A stretch of 64,000 bases of DNA from Brachybacterium sp042666875 (GTDB taxonomy: Bacteria > Actinomycetota > Actinomycetes > Actinomycetales > Dermabacteraceae). The first letter of the stretch is position 1; every line of letters begins with the position of its first letter. The notes below the pieces were generated by a model. That model was given only the letters and a program-made list of their open reading frames with translations, was not told the origin of the DNA and searched no databases. Positions 1-7,670 of this stretch are shown piece by piece. The translations under genes were made by a program, and so were the position numbers. The stretch is from NCBI RefSeq assembly GCF_042666875.1, contig NZ_JBHTCX010000008.1, positions 120,075-184,074 of the forward strand, in the 5' to 3' direction.

Positions 1-382
1 CCGCGGGCAGGGGCTCGCCGTTGCCGTTGCCGGAGGCCAGCTCGATGAGGAAGGTGCCGCCGGCGGGGACGGTGCCGCTGAGGGAGACGGTGTTGTTGAA
101 GGTGCCGGTCTTCGAGGCGTACTGGAGGGACCAGCCGTCGAGGCTGATGTCGGCCTCGGAGGTGTTGCGCAGTTCGACGAAGTCGCTCTGGAAGCTGGCC
201 CCGGAGTTGCCCCCGCCGCCGTAGGCCTCGCTGATCTGGAGGTCGCCGGGGGTGACCACGGCGGCCTGGGCGATGGGCGCGATGCCGGGCAGGGCCGAGA
301 GCCCGAGGGTGAGGGCGGCTGCGGCGATGCCGACGCGCGTCAGGCGCGGGTGCAGGCCGTCGCCGTGCGGACGAATGCTCAT
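1..382 (-). CDS. Secreted lamin-tail-domain (LTD) protein, probably an extracellular nuclease; 3' part outside the window
   Basis: Only the first 127 residues are visible; the gene runs off the left edge. The start is an ATG at 382 with an AGGAGA ribosome site at 391-396. Residues 1-41 form a Sec-type signal peptide (MSIRPH... then a hydrophobic stretch ending APIAQAA). From about residue 48 comes an LTD fold signature: QISEAYGGGGNSGASFQSDF followed by VELRN and later DGWSLQYAS. This opening is typical of secreted ExeM/NucH-type endonuclease-phosphatases, but the catalytic domain is not in view, so the nuclease call is an inference. It lies downstream of an exported 5'-nucleotidase on the same strand, which would fit joint scavenging of extracellular nucleic acid, though a strong hairpin separates the two. 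Confidence 0.75.
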   Translation of the reverse strand, partial: MSIRPHGDGLHPRLTRVGIAAAALTLGLSALPGIAPIAQAAVVTPGDLQISEAYGGGGNSGASFQSDFVELRNTSEADISLDGWSLQYASKTGTFNNTVSLSGTVPAGGTFLIELASGNGNGEPLPA

Positions 383-498
383 GGCGGGGTTCTCCTGAAG
401 AGGCGGGATGCGTGGTGGGGTGCGGTGCACTGGGGGTGCGGGTGCTCTGATGGTGCGGCGAGCTGGCGGAGCGGGCGTGCTGCTCGACCCGCACACAG

Positions 499-535
499 CG
501 GCGGGCCGGGGAGCGGATCACTCCCCGGCCCGCCG
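499..535 (-). terminator. Strong hairpin terminator after the 5'-nucleotidase gene
   Basis: A 15-bp perfect inverted repeat (499-513 with 521-535, arm CGGCGGGCCGGGGAG) closes a 7-base loop just past the stop codon of the minus-strand nucleotidase gene. There is no U-tract, as is common in high-GC actinobacteria. Confidence 0.75.
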
Positions 536-542
536 TGCGGGG

Positions 543-3146
543 TCAGTCCGCTTCGGACAGGTAGGTGATGCCCTGCTCCGTGTTCATGCGGTACAGGAAC
601 GCGGCGGTGGCGTCACGGTTGGTCGGGTTCAGCGGGCGGTAGGTGCCGTCCGGCCAGCCCGTCGTGATGCCTTCGGACTCCATCCACGCGATCTCCTTGG
701 CGTACATGGTGCTGGCCGGCACGTCGCTGAAGACGGGCGAGGTCGGGGCCTCCACCTCGGGCGAGCCCGCGTAGCGGTAGACGAACGCGGCCATCGCGTC
801 GCGGGCGATCGGCTGGGTCGGGCGGAAGGTGCGATCCGACCAGCCGGTGGTGATGCCCTGCTGGTAGGCCCACATGATCGCGTCGTAGTGCTCGTCGCCC
901 TTCTCGACGTCGGTGAACGGCTCGCTGCGCGGGTGGTCCACCTCCGGCGATCCGGCCATGCGGTACAGGAACGCCGCCATCGCGTCGCGGTTGACGGGCT
1001 CCAGCGGGCGGAAGGTGCCGTCGTCCCATCCGGTGGAGTAGCCCTCGTTCGCCATCCACATGATCTCGTCGTAGAACATGTTCGACGGGGGCACGTCGCT
1101 GAACTCGAGGGTTCCGCAGTCCTCGCCGCCGACGGCGGTGACCTCGTAGGTGACGGCGGTGCCGGTGTCGGGCTGGGCGGTGACGGTCAGCGGCACCGAC
1201 TCGCCCTCGCTCACACAGAAGTCCTCGCCCAGGGCGACCTCGGCGGTGTAGCGGCCGCTGTCCGAATCCAGCTCGTACGGGGCCTCGAAGGTGCCGAGCT
1301 CGCCGGCGTCGACGGAGACCGTCGTGATCTGCGGGGCGCCGAGGCTCTCGGACTCCAGGCCGCGCAGGCGCAGGGTGGGCTGCTCGCCCTCGAGGATGTG
1401 GGCCTCGACCTGTCGCTGCGAGTAGTCGGGCTCGAGGTTCTCGTGGGCTCCGAGGTACTCGACGAAGGCCTCGCGGTCCAGCACGCCGGTGTCGCTGACG
1501 TTCTGCGCCTGAGCCAGGGTGTGCATGTTGTCGCCGCCCTCGAACAGGAAGCTCGCGGTGACGATCGTGTAGGTCGCCTCGGGGTCGATGGGCTCACCGT
1601 TGATCCGCACCGCGACGATGCGGTCGTCCATCTCCCGCTCGGCGTCGAAGACGTACTCGACGTTGTTCGAGACGCTGAAGGCGTAGAACTCGCTGGTGGG
1701 CTCGCCGCCGGCGTTGCGCTGCCACTGCTCCTCGAGCATCTGCACGAACTGCGCACCGGTGACCTCACCGGAGTTCAGGGTGTTGCCGAAGGGGACCATG
1801 TTGTTGGCCTCGGCGTAGGTGACCACGCCGTCGCCCTCGTTCCCGGCCGCCTCGTGGAACAGCTCGGCGCGGATGCCGCCGGGGTTCATCCAGCCGATGA
1901 CCTCGTGCTCCTCCGTGGTGCCGCGCTCCTCGAGGTACCACTTCATGGAGTCGGCCAGCATGTTGCCGGCGGCCGAGTGGCGGGAGCGGTTGTCGCCCTT
2001 GGTGGTGGCCTGGTCGGTGACCGGATCGCTGGGCTTGCGGACGCCGTCGACGTACTCGGCCTTGTCCCCGGCCCACGAGGTGGTGATGTCGTCCTCGATG
2101 GTGCCGACGGGCTCGGCGCCGACCTCGGCGGCGTCCTCGATGGCGTCGGCGGCGACCGTGGAGGCGGCCTGGTAGGCGGGATCGTCGGCGCAGGCCTCGA
2201 GATCGGCGGCCTCGGTGGCGATCAGCTCGGGCTCCCCGGTGACGTCCCAGTCGCCGTCCTCGCCCAGCTGCAGGCTCGTCGAGCCCAGGAACTCACCGCT
2301 GGCTCCGGCCTGGATGACGGGACGCATCTCGCCGTCCTGGCCGGGCACCGGGGCGGTGTAGGCGTAGGTCTGGTGGGAGTCGCCGTTGAAGATGGCGTCG
2401 ACCTCGGGGGAGGTCTCCTCGACGATCTTGTCGAAGATCGGGTCGCTGTTCTCCGGGGCCTGGCCGGCCTCGCCGTTGCCGCTGGCGCCCTCGTGGTACG
2501 AGGCGACGACGACGTCGTAGTCCTCGCCGGATGCCTCGAGGTCGGCGACGGCGTCGTTGACGGAGTCGACCGGGTCGCGGAACTCGAGACCCTCGATGGC
2601 GGCGGGGCTGACCTTGCCGGTCGTCTTGGTGGTGACCGCGCCGATCACGGCGACCTTCACGTCACCGGCCTCGACCACGGCCCAGGCGTCGTGCAGGAGG
2701 GTGCCGTCGGACTGGTAGACGTTCGCGGCGAGGTCGGGGAAGTCGGTGCGCGGGGCGATGCGGCCGGTGAGGTCCTCGTAGCCCTGGTCGTACTCGTGGT
2801 TGCCGATCGCCGCCGCGTCGACGCCGAGCGCGTTGAGGAAGTCGATCGTGGGCTCGTCGTTCTGCACGGCCGATTCGAAGGCCGAGCCGCCGACGTTGTC
2901 CCCGGCGGACAGCAGCGCCGTGTTGCCGCTCTCGCTGGCCGCGCGGGTGTTGGCGACGGTGCAGGCGAAGGCGTCCCCGGCCGGGAGGGCGCCGTGGAAG
3001 TCGTTGAAGGTGAGCAGGTCGACCTGGTCGCCGGGATCGGCGGCTGCGGCGCCGAGGGGCACCACGGCCGACGCGAACGCGATCGCGACGGTGCCCAGGC
3101 CCACGGACGCGCCGCGCGCGATGCGGCGTGCGGAGGAATCGAACAT
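543..3146 (-). CDS. SLH-anchored bifunctional 5'-nucleotidase / 2',3'-cyclic phosphodiesterase (UshA family)
   Basis: 867 residues. I start it at the ATG at 3146, which has AGGAG at 3153-3157, rather than at the longer open frame, because this puts a signal peptide (hydrophobic residues about 13-35, ending GAAAA) at the N-terminus. The metallophosphatase domain shows NDFHG (48-52), GDN (82-84), GNHEYD (115-120) and a later GDSHQ; the 5'-nucleotidase C-terminal domain carries NPGGIRAEL. The last about 175 residues are three SLH-like repeats (GWDDGTFRP, GWSDRTFRP, GWPDGTYRP, each followed by RDA), which in this lineage probably hold the protein at the cell surface. Predicted role: metal-dependent hydrolysis of extracellular nucleotides to nucleoside and phosphate. 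The gene ends at a strong hairpin. Confidence 0.93.
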   Translation of the reverse strand: MFDSSARRIARGASVGLGTVAIAFASAVVPLGAAAADPGDQVDLLTFNDFHGALPAGDAFACTVANTRAASESGNTALLSAGDNVGGSAFESAVQNDEPTIDFLNALGVDAAAIGNHEYDQGYEDLTGRIAPRTDFPDLAANVYQSDGTLLHDAWAVVEAGDVKVAVIGAVTTKTTGKVSPAAIEGLEFRDPVDSVNDAVADLEASGEDYDVVVASYHEGASGNGEAGQAPENSDPIFDKIVEETSPEVDAIFNGDSHQTYAYTAPVPGQDGEMRPVIQAGASGEFLGSTSLQLGEDGDWDVTGEPELIATEAADLEACADDPAYQAASTVAADAIEDAAEVGAEPVGTIEDDITTSWAGDKAEYVDGVRKPSDPVTDQATTKGDNRSRHSAAGNMLADSMKWYLEERGTTEEHEVIGWMNPGGIRAELFHEAAGNEGDGVVTYAEANNMVPFGNTLNSGEVTGAQFVQMLEEQWQRNAGGEPTSEFYAFSVSNNVEYVFDAEREMDDRIVAVRINGEPIDPEATYTIVTASFLFEGGDNMHTLAQAQNVSDTGVLDREAFVEYLGAHENLEPDYSQRQVEAHILEGEQPTLRLRGLESESLGAPQITTVSVDAGELGTFEAPYELDSDSGRYTAEVALGEDFCVSEGESVPLTVTAQPDTGTAVTYEVTAVGGEDCGTLEFSDVPPSNMFYDEIMWMANEGYSTGWDDGTFRPLEPVNRDAMAAFLYRMAGSPEVDHPRSEPFTDVEKGDEHYDAIMWAYQQGITTGWSDRTFRPTQPIARDAMAAFVYRYAGSPEVEAPTSPVFSDVPASTMYAKEIAWMESEGITTGWPDGTYRPLNPTNRDATAAFLYRMNTEQGITYLSEAD

Positions 3147-3661
3147 GAATGGCTCCTGAAGGAGAAGTGGAAGAACGCGGAACGCTGCGGTCCATCTCAC
3201 CGCACCGGAGCCGAGACACGCCCATCCGTTCCCCGTCCGGGCCGCGACATGTCATCCGATGTTCATCTACCGTCCCGATCCGGCTGTGCGCTGTGATGGG
3301 ACCGTAATGTCAGCTTTGCCGCCGCTTGACAGTGCCGCGCGCAGCGGACCGGCCCCGAATGCGCCGCCTCGCCGCCGGCGACCGTTTTCCCGTGTGGTGC
3401 CCGACCGACTGTCCCGGCCTGCGGTGACGGCACGCCGCCGGAGTGGGTAGCATCGGTGGGGACTTCGGACGAGCCGGTCCCTGCGAACCCTTCTCAGGCT
3501 CCGGGCCCGGCATGACCTCGGGCTCGCCTCCCGAGTCGCACGCCGGCCCGCCCGCAGCCCGCCCGCTCCTCTGCCTCTCCCCGTTCCAGATGCAGGCGCG
3601 GTTCCCGGCTCGCACGAGCGGTGGCCGGGTGGCCGTCCTCGTCGCCCTAGGAGTCCTGACC
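3147..3661. other. Divergent intergenic region between the nucleotidase and NADH dehydrogenase genes
   Basis: 515 bases without a convincing gene. An open frame runs in from 3443 into the ndh gene, but its extra N-terminal 73 codons resemble no part of an NDH-2 and lack a ribosome site. The region should hold promoters for both genes; one candidate is listed separately. A TTGACA hexamer at 3326-3331 has no convincing -10 partner. Confidence 0.5.
3424..3453 (+). promoter_or_regulatory. Candidate promoter for ndh
   Basis: GTGACG (3424-3429) and TAGCAT (3448-3453) are separated by 18 bases, a reasonable fit to a housekeeping -35/-10 pair in a high-GC actinobacterium. The start codon is about 200 bases downstream, so a long leader would be required; this is a weak call. 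Confidence 0.3.
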
Positions 3662-5113
3662 ATGGTCATGCCGTTCCTCAGCCGTCGTCCCACCGTTCCC
3701 GCGAAGGATGGCCACAGCTGGCCGCACGTGATCATCCTGGGTGGTGGATTCGCCGGGGCACACGCCGTCAGGGCGCTGCGGGACGCCCGCGTGCGCGTCA
3801 CCCTGATCGACCGGAACGTGTACAAGACCTTCCAGCCGCTGCTGTACCAGGTGGCCACCGCCGGCCTGAACCCGGGCGACGTGACCATGTTCCTGCGCGG
3901 GCTCTCGCTGAAGGTGCCCAACATGCGCTACCGCCAGGGCCATGTCACGGGCGTGGATCCCGAGCACAGGACCGTCACCATCGACGAGGGCCAGCAGGGC
4001 ACCCATGAGCTCGAGTACGACTACCTGATCGTCGCCAACGGCGCCACGACCACGTTCTTCGGGACCCCGGGCGCCGAAGAGCACGCCATGCCGATGTACA
4101 CCCGCTCGCAGGCGATAGCGATCCGCGACCGGGTCTTCTCGGAGCTGGAGCGCTCGAGCCGCGAGGCGGAGGCCGGCGTGGACCGGCTGCACGTGTGCGT
4201 GGTCGGCGGCGGGCCGACGGGCGTGGAGATCGCCGGCGCGCTGGCGGACTTCCGCATGCAGGAGCTGGACATCCTCTACCCCGAGATGGACCCGGGCACG
4301 CTGCAGATCACCGTGCTGAACCGCGGCGAGGACCTCATCAAGGAGTTCCGTCCCGAGTTCCGCGAGTACGCGGCCGAGGAGCTGCGCGAGCGCGGGGTCA
4401 CGCTGCAGCTGGGCAAGGGCGTGCAGTCGGTGGGCTACGACCACGTGGTTCTCGACGACGACACCATCCTCGAATCGGACATCACCATCTGGGCCGCGGG
4501 CGTCACCGTGCCGGAGATCGTCTCGGAGTGGGGGCTGCCGCAGGACAAGCGCGGCCGCATCCAGGTCGACGACTACCTGCAGGTCAAGGGCCTGCCGGGG
4601 GTCTACGCGGCCGGCGACATCGCCGCCCAGGACGATCCGCTCCCCCAGCTCGCCCAGCCCGCCGTGCAGATGGGCGAGGCCGCGGCCGCCGCGATCGCCG
4701 CGGAGGTCGCCGGCAAGCCGCGCAAGAAGTTCGAGTACACCGATCTGGGCACCATGGCCACCATCGGCCGTCACGCCGCGATCGCGGAGATCCCGCACAT
4801 GCCGGGCCTGACGGGATCCGTCGGCTGGGCGGCGTGGCTGGGCGTGCACGTGGCCAAGATGATCGGCCACCGCAACCGGCGCGCGGTGGCGATGAACCTG
4901 CTGACGCTGTACGGCGGCACCCGCGCGACCCACCAGCCCAACCCCGTCGTCGGCGAGGTCGATTCGGTGCGCGCGGCCCGGATCTTCGAGGAGCAGGCCA
5001 AGCACCGCAAGTTCGGCCGCGATGCCCAGGGCGCCTCCGAGTCCGACCGGATCGCCGCCGCGTCGGAGGGCGAGCACGGCGCACGCGACGTTGCCGACCC
5101 GGTCAAGGACTGA
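3662..5113 (+). CDS. ndh: Type II NADH dehydrogenase (NDH-2), FAD-dependent NADH:quinone oxidoreductase
   Basis: 483 residues, starting at the ATG at 3662, which follows AGGAG (3649-3653) at 8 bases; the longer frame has no such site. The FAD-binding GGGFAG is at residues 27-32, followed by the NDH-2-typical DRNVYKTFQPLLYQVATAGL. The second Rossmann motif VVGGGPTGVEIAGALADF lies near residue 180 and the FAD motif VYAAGDIA near residue 318. A C-terminal helix segment (MIGHRNRRAVAMNLLTLYGG) matches the membrane-associating end of the family. It passes electrons from NADH to menaquinone without pumping protons. It stands alone, with no complex I genes nearby. A 16-bp palindrome lies 38 bases past the stop codon. 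Confidence 0.95.
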   Translation: MVMPFLSRRPTVPAKDGHSWPHVIILGGGFAGAHAVRALRDARVRVTLIDRNVYKTFQPLLYQVATAGLNPGDVTMFLRGLSLKVPNMRYRQGHVTGVDPEHRTVTIDEGQQGTHELEYDYLIVANGATTTFFGTPGAEEHAMPMYTRSQAIAIRDRVFSELERSSREAEAGVDRLHVCVVGGGPTGVEIAGALADFRMQELDILYPEMDPGTLQITVLNRGEDLIKEFRPEFREYAAEELRERGVTLQLGKGVQSVGYDHVVLDDDTILESDITIWAAGVTVPEIVSEWGLPQDKRGRIQVDDYLQVKGLPGVYAAGDIAAQDDPLPQLAQPAVQMGEAAAAAIAAEVAGKPRKKFEYTDLGTMATIGRHAAIAEIPHMPGLTGSVGWAAWLGVHVAKMIGHRNRRAVAMNLLTLYGGTRATHQPNPVVGEVDSVRAARIFEEQAKHRKFGRDAQGASESDRIAAASEGEHGARDVADPVKD

Positions 5114-5150
5114 CACGGAGACCAGCAGGAACGGTGCCTCGGCTCAGGAG

Positions 5151-5166
5151 CGTTCCCGCGGGAACG
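5151..5166. repeat. 16-bp perfect palindrome CGTTCCCGCGGGAACG
   Basis: The same 16 bases occur three more times, exactly 36 bases apart, inside the 3' end of the transglutaminase gene (from 14385, 14421 and 14457). Here it lies 38 bases after the ndh stop codon, in a region where ndh and a DUF202 gene converge. It could act as a hairpin terminator, but its recurrence as an identical word suggests a dispersed element. Confidence 0.6.
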
Positions 5167-5305
5167 TCGTGAGGCGGGCGCCGCGCCGTACGGTGCCGCC
5201 CATTCCCCCGAAACATTGCAACGCTGAGACGTAAAGGTGAAATGGGTGCGCGTGTCGCGCCGGGTCGGGCCGGGCGGTCCGCCGTCCGCCGTCCGCCGTG
5301 GCCAT

Positions 5306-5353
5306 CTGGTTCCATGGGCCGACGGCGTCCTGGTTCCACGGGCCGACGGCTTC
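5306..5353. repeat. 24-bp tandem duplication
   Basis: Two adjacent copies (5306-5329 and 5330-5353) share the core CTGGTTCCAYGGGCCGACGG, with few differences. They lie in the space between converging genes, 42 bases from the stop codon of the DUF202 gene. Just before it, the 7-mer GTCCGCC is repeated three times in tandem (about 5278-5298). Confidence 0.75.
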
Positions 5354-5394
5354 GGGCGTCGCAACGAGGGAGGCGGTCGGGCCCTCGACTCCGC

Positions 5395-5931
5395 TCAGCG
5401 GATGAGGTTGACGACCAGGTACGAGGCGCAGACCAGCCCGATGCACAGCACGGCCGCGGTGCCCACGAGCATCGGCTTGCCGTCGCGGGCCAGCTGCCCC
5501 AGTCCCAGCAGCGAGTCCTGTGCCCGCTGGTAGCCGGAGGCGGTCAGCACGTAGGCGAGCACCGCGAGGCCGGCGCCGACCAGCCCGGCGACCGCGCCGA
5601 ACAGGCCCAGCTGCTCGACGGTGAAACGCATCCCGACCAGGCTCGCGACCCCGAAGGCGAGGCAGGTGCGCCGCCACGACAGCAGGGTGCGCTCGGGCTG
5701 CAGTCCCGGATCGTAGATCGAGGTGACGTCCTGACCGGGCTGCGCCACCTCGCCGTCGGCCTCCGCGGGATCGGGGTGGACGCTCGCGTCCTGGACGCCG
5801 TCCGGGTCACCGGCTGCGCCGGCCTCGCCCCGGTCGCCGCGGCCCGCGGATCCGGTGGCTTCACGGTCGTCGTCCCCCGCGGGGCCGACGGGTCCGTCGT
5901 GCTCGTGCTCGTGCTCGTTCTCGTCGCTCAC
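5395..5931 (-). CDS. DUF202 membrane protein with acidic/His N-terminal tail
   Basis: 178 residues from a GTG at 5931 that overlaps the stop codon of the preceding gene by four bases (GTGA). The N-terminal about 70 residues are hydrophilic and rich in E, H and D (SDENEHEHEHDG). Then comes the DUF202 signature DPGLQPERTLLSWRRTCLAF and three hydrophobic segments. DUF202 proteins are small inner-membrane proteins of unknown function. This is the third gene of a tight operon with a second DUF202 gene and a formylglycine-generating-enzyme homologue, so it is certainly co-transcribed with them. Confidence 0.88.
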   Translation of the reverse strand: MSDENEHEHEHDGPVGPAGDDDREATGSAGRGDRGEAGAAGDPDGVQDASVHPDPAEADGEVAQPGQDVTSIYDPGLQPERTLLSWRRTCLAFGVASLVGMRFTVEQLGLFGAVAGLVGAGLAVLAYVLTASGYQRAQDSLLGLGQLARDGKPMLVGTAAVLCIGLVCASYLVVNLIR

Positions 5932-6290
5932 GCCACCAACCCGATGAACACCAGTGCCGCGGCGATGATGATGCCCACCACCAGCACGGCACCCACCGCC
6001 AGGCCGGGCAGCGGGCTCCCGTGGCGCAGCGACTTCTCGGTGGCGCGCCACCCGAGCCACGCCTGCAGGGACGCGATGGTGCCGAGGACGAGGAAGACCG
6101 AGGCGGCGGAGACGCGCCAGCCGACGGCATGGGGCAGAGCGAGAGCCTCCAGGGCGAACGCCCCGGCATACAGGGCCAGCGCCGTGCGCAGCCACGCGAG
6201 GAAGGTGCGCTCGTTGGCGAGGCTGAATCGCGGATCGGGCTCCTCGCCGTCGCGGTAGACGGAGGCGGGGAAACGGCGGGGAGCGTTCAT
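5928..6290 (-). CDS. DUF202 membrane protein (YidH-like)
   Basis: 120 residues, starting at an ATG at 6290 that overlaps the upstream stop by four bases (ATGA). The DUF202 signature DPRFSLANERTFLAWLRTAL is at residues 19-38, followed by three membrane segments, the second and third being VSAASVFLVLGTIASLQAWL and LAVGAVLVVGIIIAAALVFI. Function is unknown for the family. It sits between the FGE homologue and the second DUF202 gene with four-base overlaps at both ends, implying translational coupling and perhaps a heteromeric membrane assembly. Confidence 0.9.
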   Translation of the reverse strand: MNAPRRFPASVYRDGEEPDPRFSLANERTFLAWLRTALALYAGAFALEALALPHAVGWRVSAASVFLVLGTIASLQAWLGWRATEKSLRHGSPLPGLAVGAVLVVGIIIAAALVFIGLVA

Positions 6291-7336
6291 GCGTCGGCCT
6301 TTCGGGGGGTCGCCGAGGAGTCGGGGCCGTCCCCGCCGACCAGGGCGACGGTGCGGAATCCGCCGTTGCCCATGGAGGAGTCCGGGGTGTTCTGGGAACG
6401 GGCCGAGTTGCGGTACCGATTGCAGTACGAGATGTGGCAGAGGTAGCTGCCGCCGCGCATCACCCGGGCCTGGCCGTCCTCGGGGCCGACGGGGTCGTGG
6501 GCGGTGGTGCGGTGCTCCGCGGTCGTCCCGCGGCGGTAGGTGGCCGGGTGGTACCAGTCCTGGCACCACTCCCACACGTTGCCGACGGTCTGCCACAGCC
6601 CGTAGCCGTTGGGCTCGAAGGTGCGCACGGGCGCGGTGGTGAGGAAGCCGTCCTCGCGGGTGTTCACGCGCGGGAAGTCGCCCTGCCAGATGTTGGCGCG
6701 CCAGCCGCCCTCGTCGACCTCCGCATCGCCCCACGGGTACTTCGCGCCCTCGAGGCCGCCGCGGGAGGCGTACTCCCATTCGGCCTCGGTGGGCAGGCGG
6801 CGACCGGCCCATTCGCAGTACGCCACGGCGTCATTCCAGCTCACGTGGACGACGGGATGGTCCTCGAGCCCGTCGATGCCGGACCGGGAGCCGCCGGGGT
6901 GGCGCCAGTCGGCGCCCTGGACGCCGCGCCACCACGGGGTGCCCTGGGCCGGGCCCATGATCTCCTCGTCCTTCGCAGCGACGGCGAGGTGGAACACGGC
7001 GGAGAACCCGAAGGTCTCGGCCTCGGTGCGGTAGCCGGTCGCCTCGACGAAGCGGGCGAAGTCGGCATTGGTCACGCTGGTGGCGTCGATCTCGAAGGCG
7101 CTGAGGGCGACCTGGTGGCGCGGGGTCTCCCCGTCGGCCCGATTACGGTCGCCCGAGGAGTCGCCCATGGTGAACGTCCCCGCGGGCACGCGGACCTGCT
7201 CGATGCCGTGCCGAGGCTGTGCGCCGTCACCCGTGGCGGTCTGCCCGGTACGGGTCGAGCCGAGTTCGACGAACTGATCGCGCGAGGGTGTACCGCAGCC
7301 GCAGCCGCACCCCGTGTTCCCTGCCGGATGGGACAT
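6287..7336 (-). CDS. Formylglycine-generating enzyme family protein (SUMF1/FGE, sulfatase maturation type)
   Basis: 349 residues from an ATG at 7336 with GAGGAG at 7343-7348. After a Cys-rich N-terminus (NTGCGCGCGTPS) the FGE-sulfatase fold runs to the end: VPAGTFTMGD, VTNADFARFVEATGYRTEAE, HPVVHVSWNDAVAYCEWAGR, RLPTEAEWEYASRGG, VWEWCQDWY and the active-site region GGSYLCHISYCNRYRNSARS. The two cysteines in SYLCHISYC match the copper-binding pair of aerobic FGEs, so it may convert a sulfatase cysteine to formylglycine. No sulfatase gene lies in the window. The coupling to two DUF202 genes is unusual for a sulfatase activator. The true substrate is therefore uncertain, but the enzyme fold is clear. 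Confidence 0.92.
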   Translation of the reverse strand: MSHPAGNTGCGCGCGTPSRDQFVELGSTRTGQTATGDGAQPRHGIEQVRVPAGTFTMGDSSGDRNRADGETPRHQVALSAFEIDATSVTNADFARFVEATGYRTEAETFGFSAVFHLAVAAKDEEIMGPAQGTPWWRGVQGADWRHPGGSRSGIDGLEDHPVVHVSWNDAVAYCEWAGRRLPTEAEWEYASRGGLEGAKYPWGDAEVDEGGWRANIWQGDFPRVNTREDGFLTTAPVRTFEPNGYGLWQTVGNVWEWCQDWYHPATYRRGTTAEHRTTAHDPVGPEDGQARVMRGGSYLCHISYCNRYRNSARSQNTPDSSMGNGGFRTVALVGGDGPDSSATPRKADA

Positions 7337-7670
7337 CCTCGACTCCTCTCCTGCTCGGACCGCCGTTCTTCCGGGACTACCGTCGCTCTCCCGGGCGCAC
7401 CGCCGCACCAGCCTAGCGATCTTCGCGCGAGTGCCTCGTCGTCGGGTACTGGATCAGGAGCGGGTGCCGTTATCAGGAGCGGGTGCCGTTGCTCTATGAG
7501 GATCGGTTCCCGCTATATCGCCAGTAGTCGACGACCGCTCCCGTGCCAAGAGACCCGCCGCGGCATCGGCAGGTCACGGCGGGCCACCGCACCAGCGGGC
7601 GACGGCGAGCCGCTGCGACCGTCTCCCATGGCGAGCCCCCGTGGCCGACGCGGGCAAGGCCTCTCGCCCC
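7337..7670. other. Intergenic region upstream of the FGE operon
   Basis: 334 bases between the FGE gene start and the end of the giant Ig/FN3 gene. I find no supported gene. It holds a perfect 19-bp tandem duplication (listed separately), followed by a diverged inverted version (GGATCGGTTCCCGCTAT), and must contain the FGE operon promoter, which I cannot place with confidence. Confidence 0.5.
7453..7490. repeat. Perfect 19-bp tandem duplication
   Basis: ATCAGGAGCGGGTGCCGTT occurs twice back to back (7453-7471, 7472-7490). It lies in the untranslated space upstream of the FGE operon. Confidence 0.85.

Noticed and set aside
408..3296. A 962-codon plus-strand frame over the 5'-nucleotidase
   Set aside because: Low-complexity antisense frame; the opposite strand has signal peptide, catalytic motifs and SLH repeats.
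3326..3331. TTGACA as a -35 element in the nucleotidase-ndh gap
   Set aside because: No acceptable -10 sequence lies 16-19 bases downstream on the same strand.
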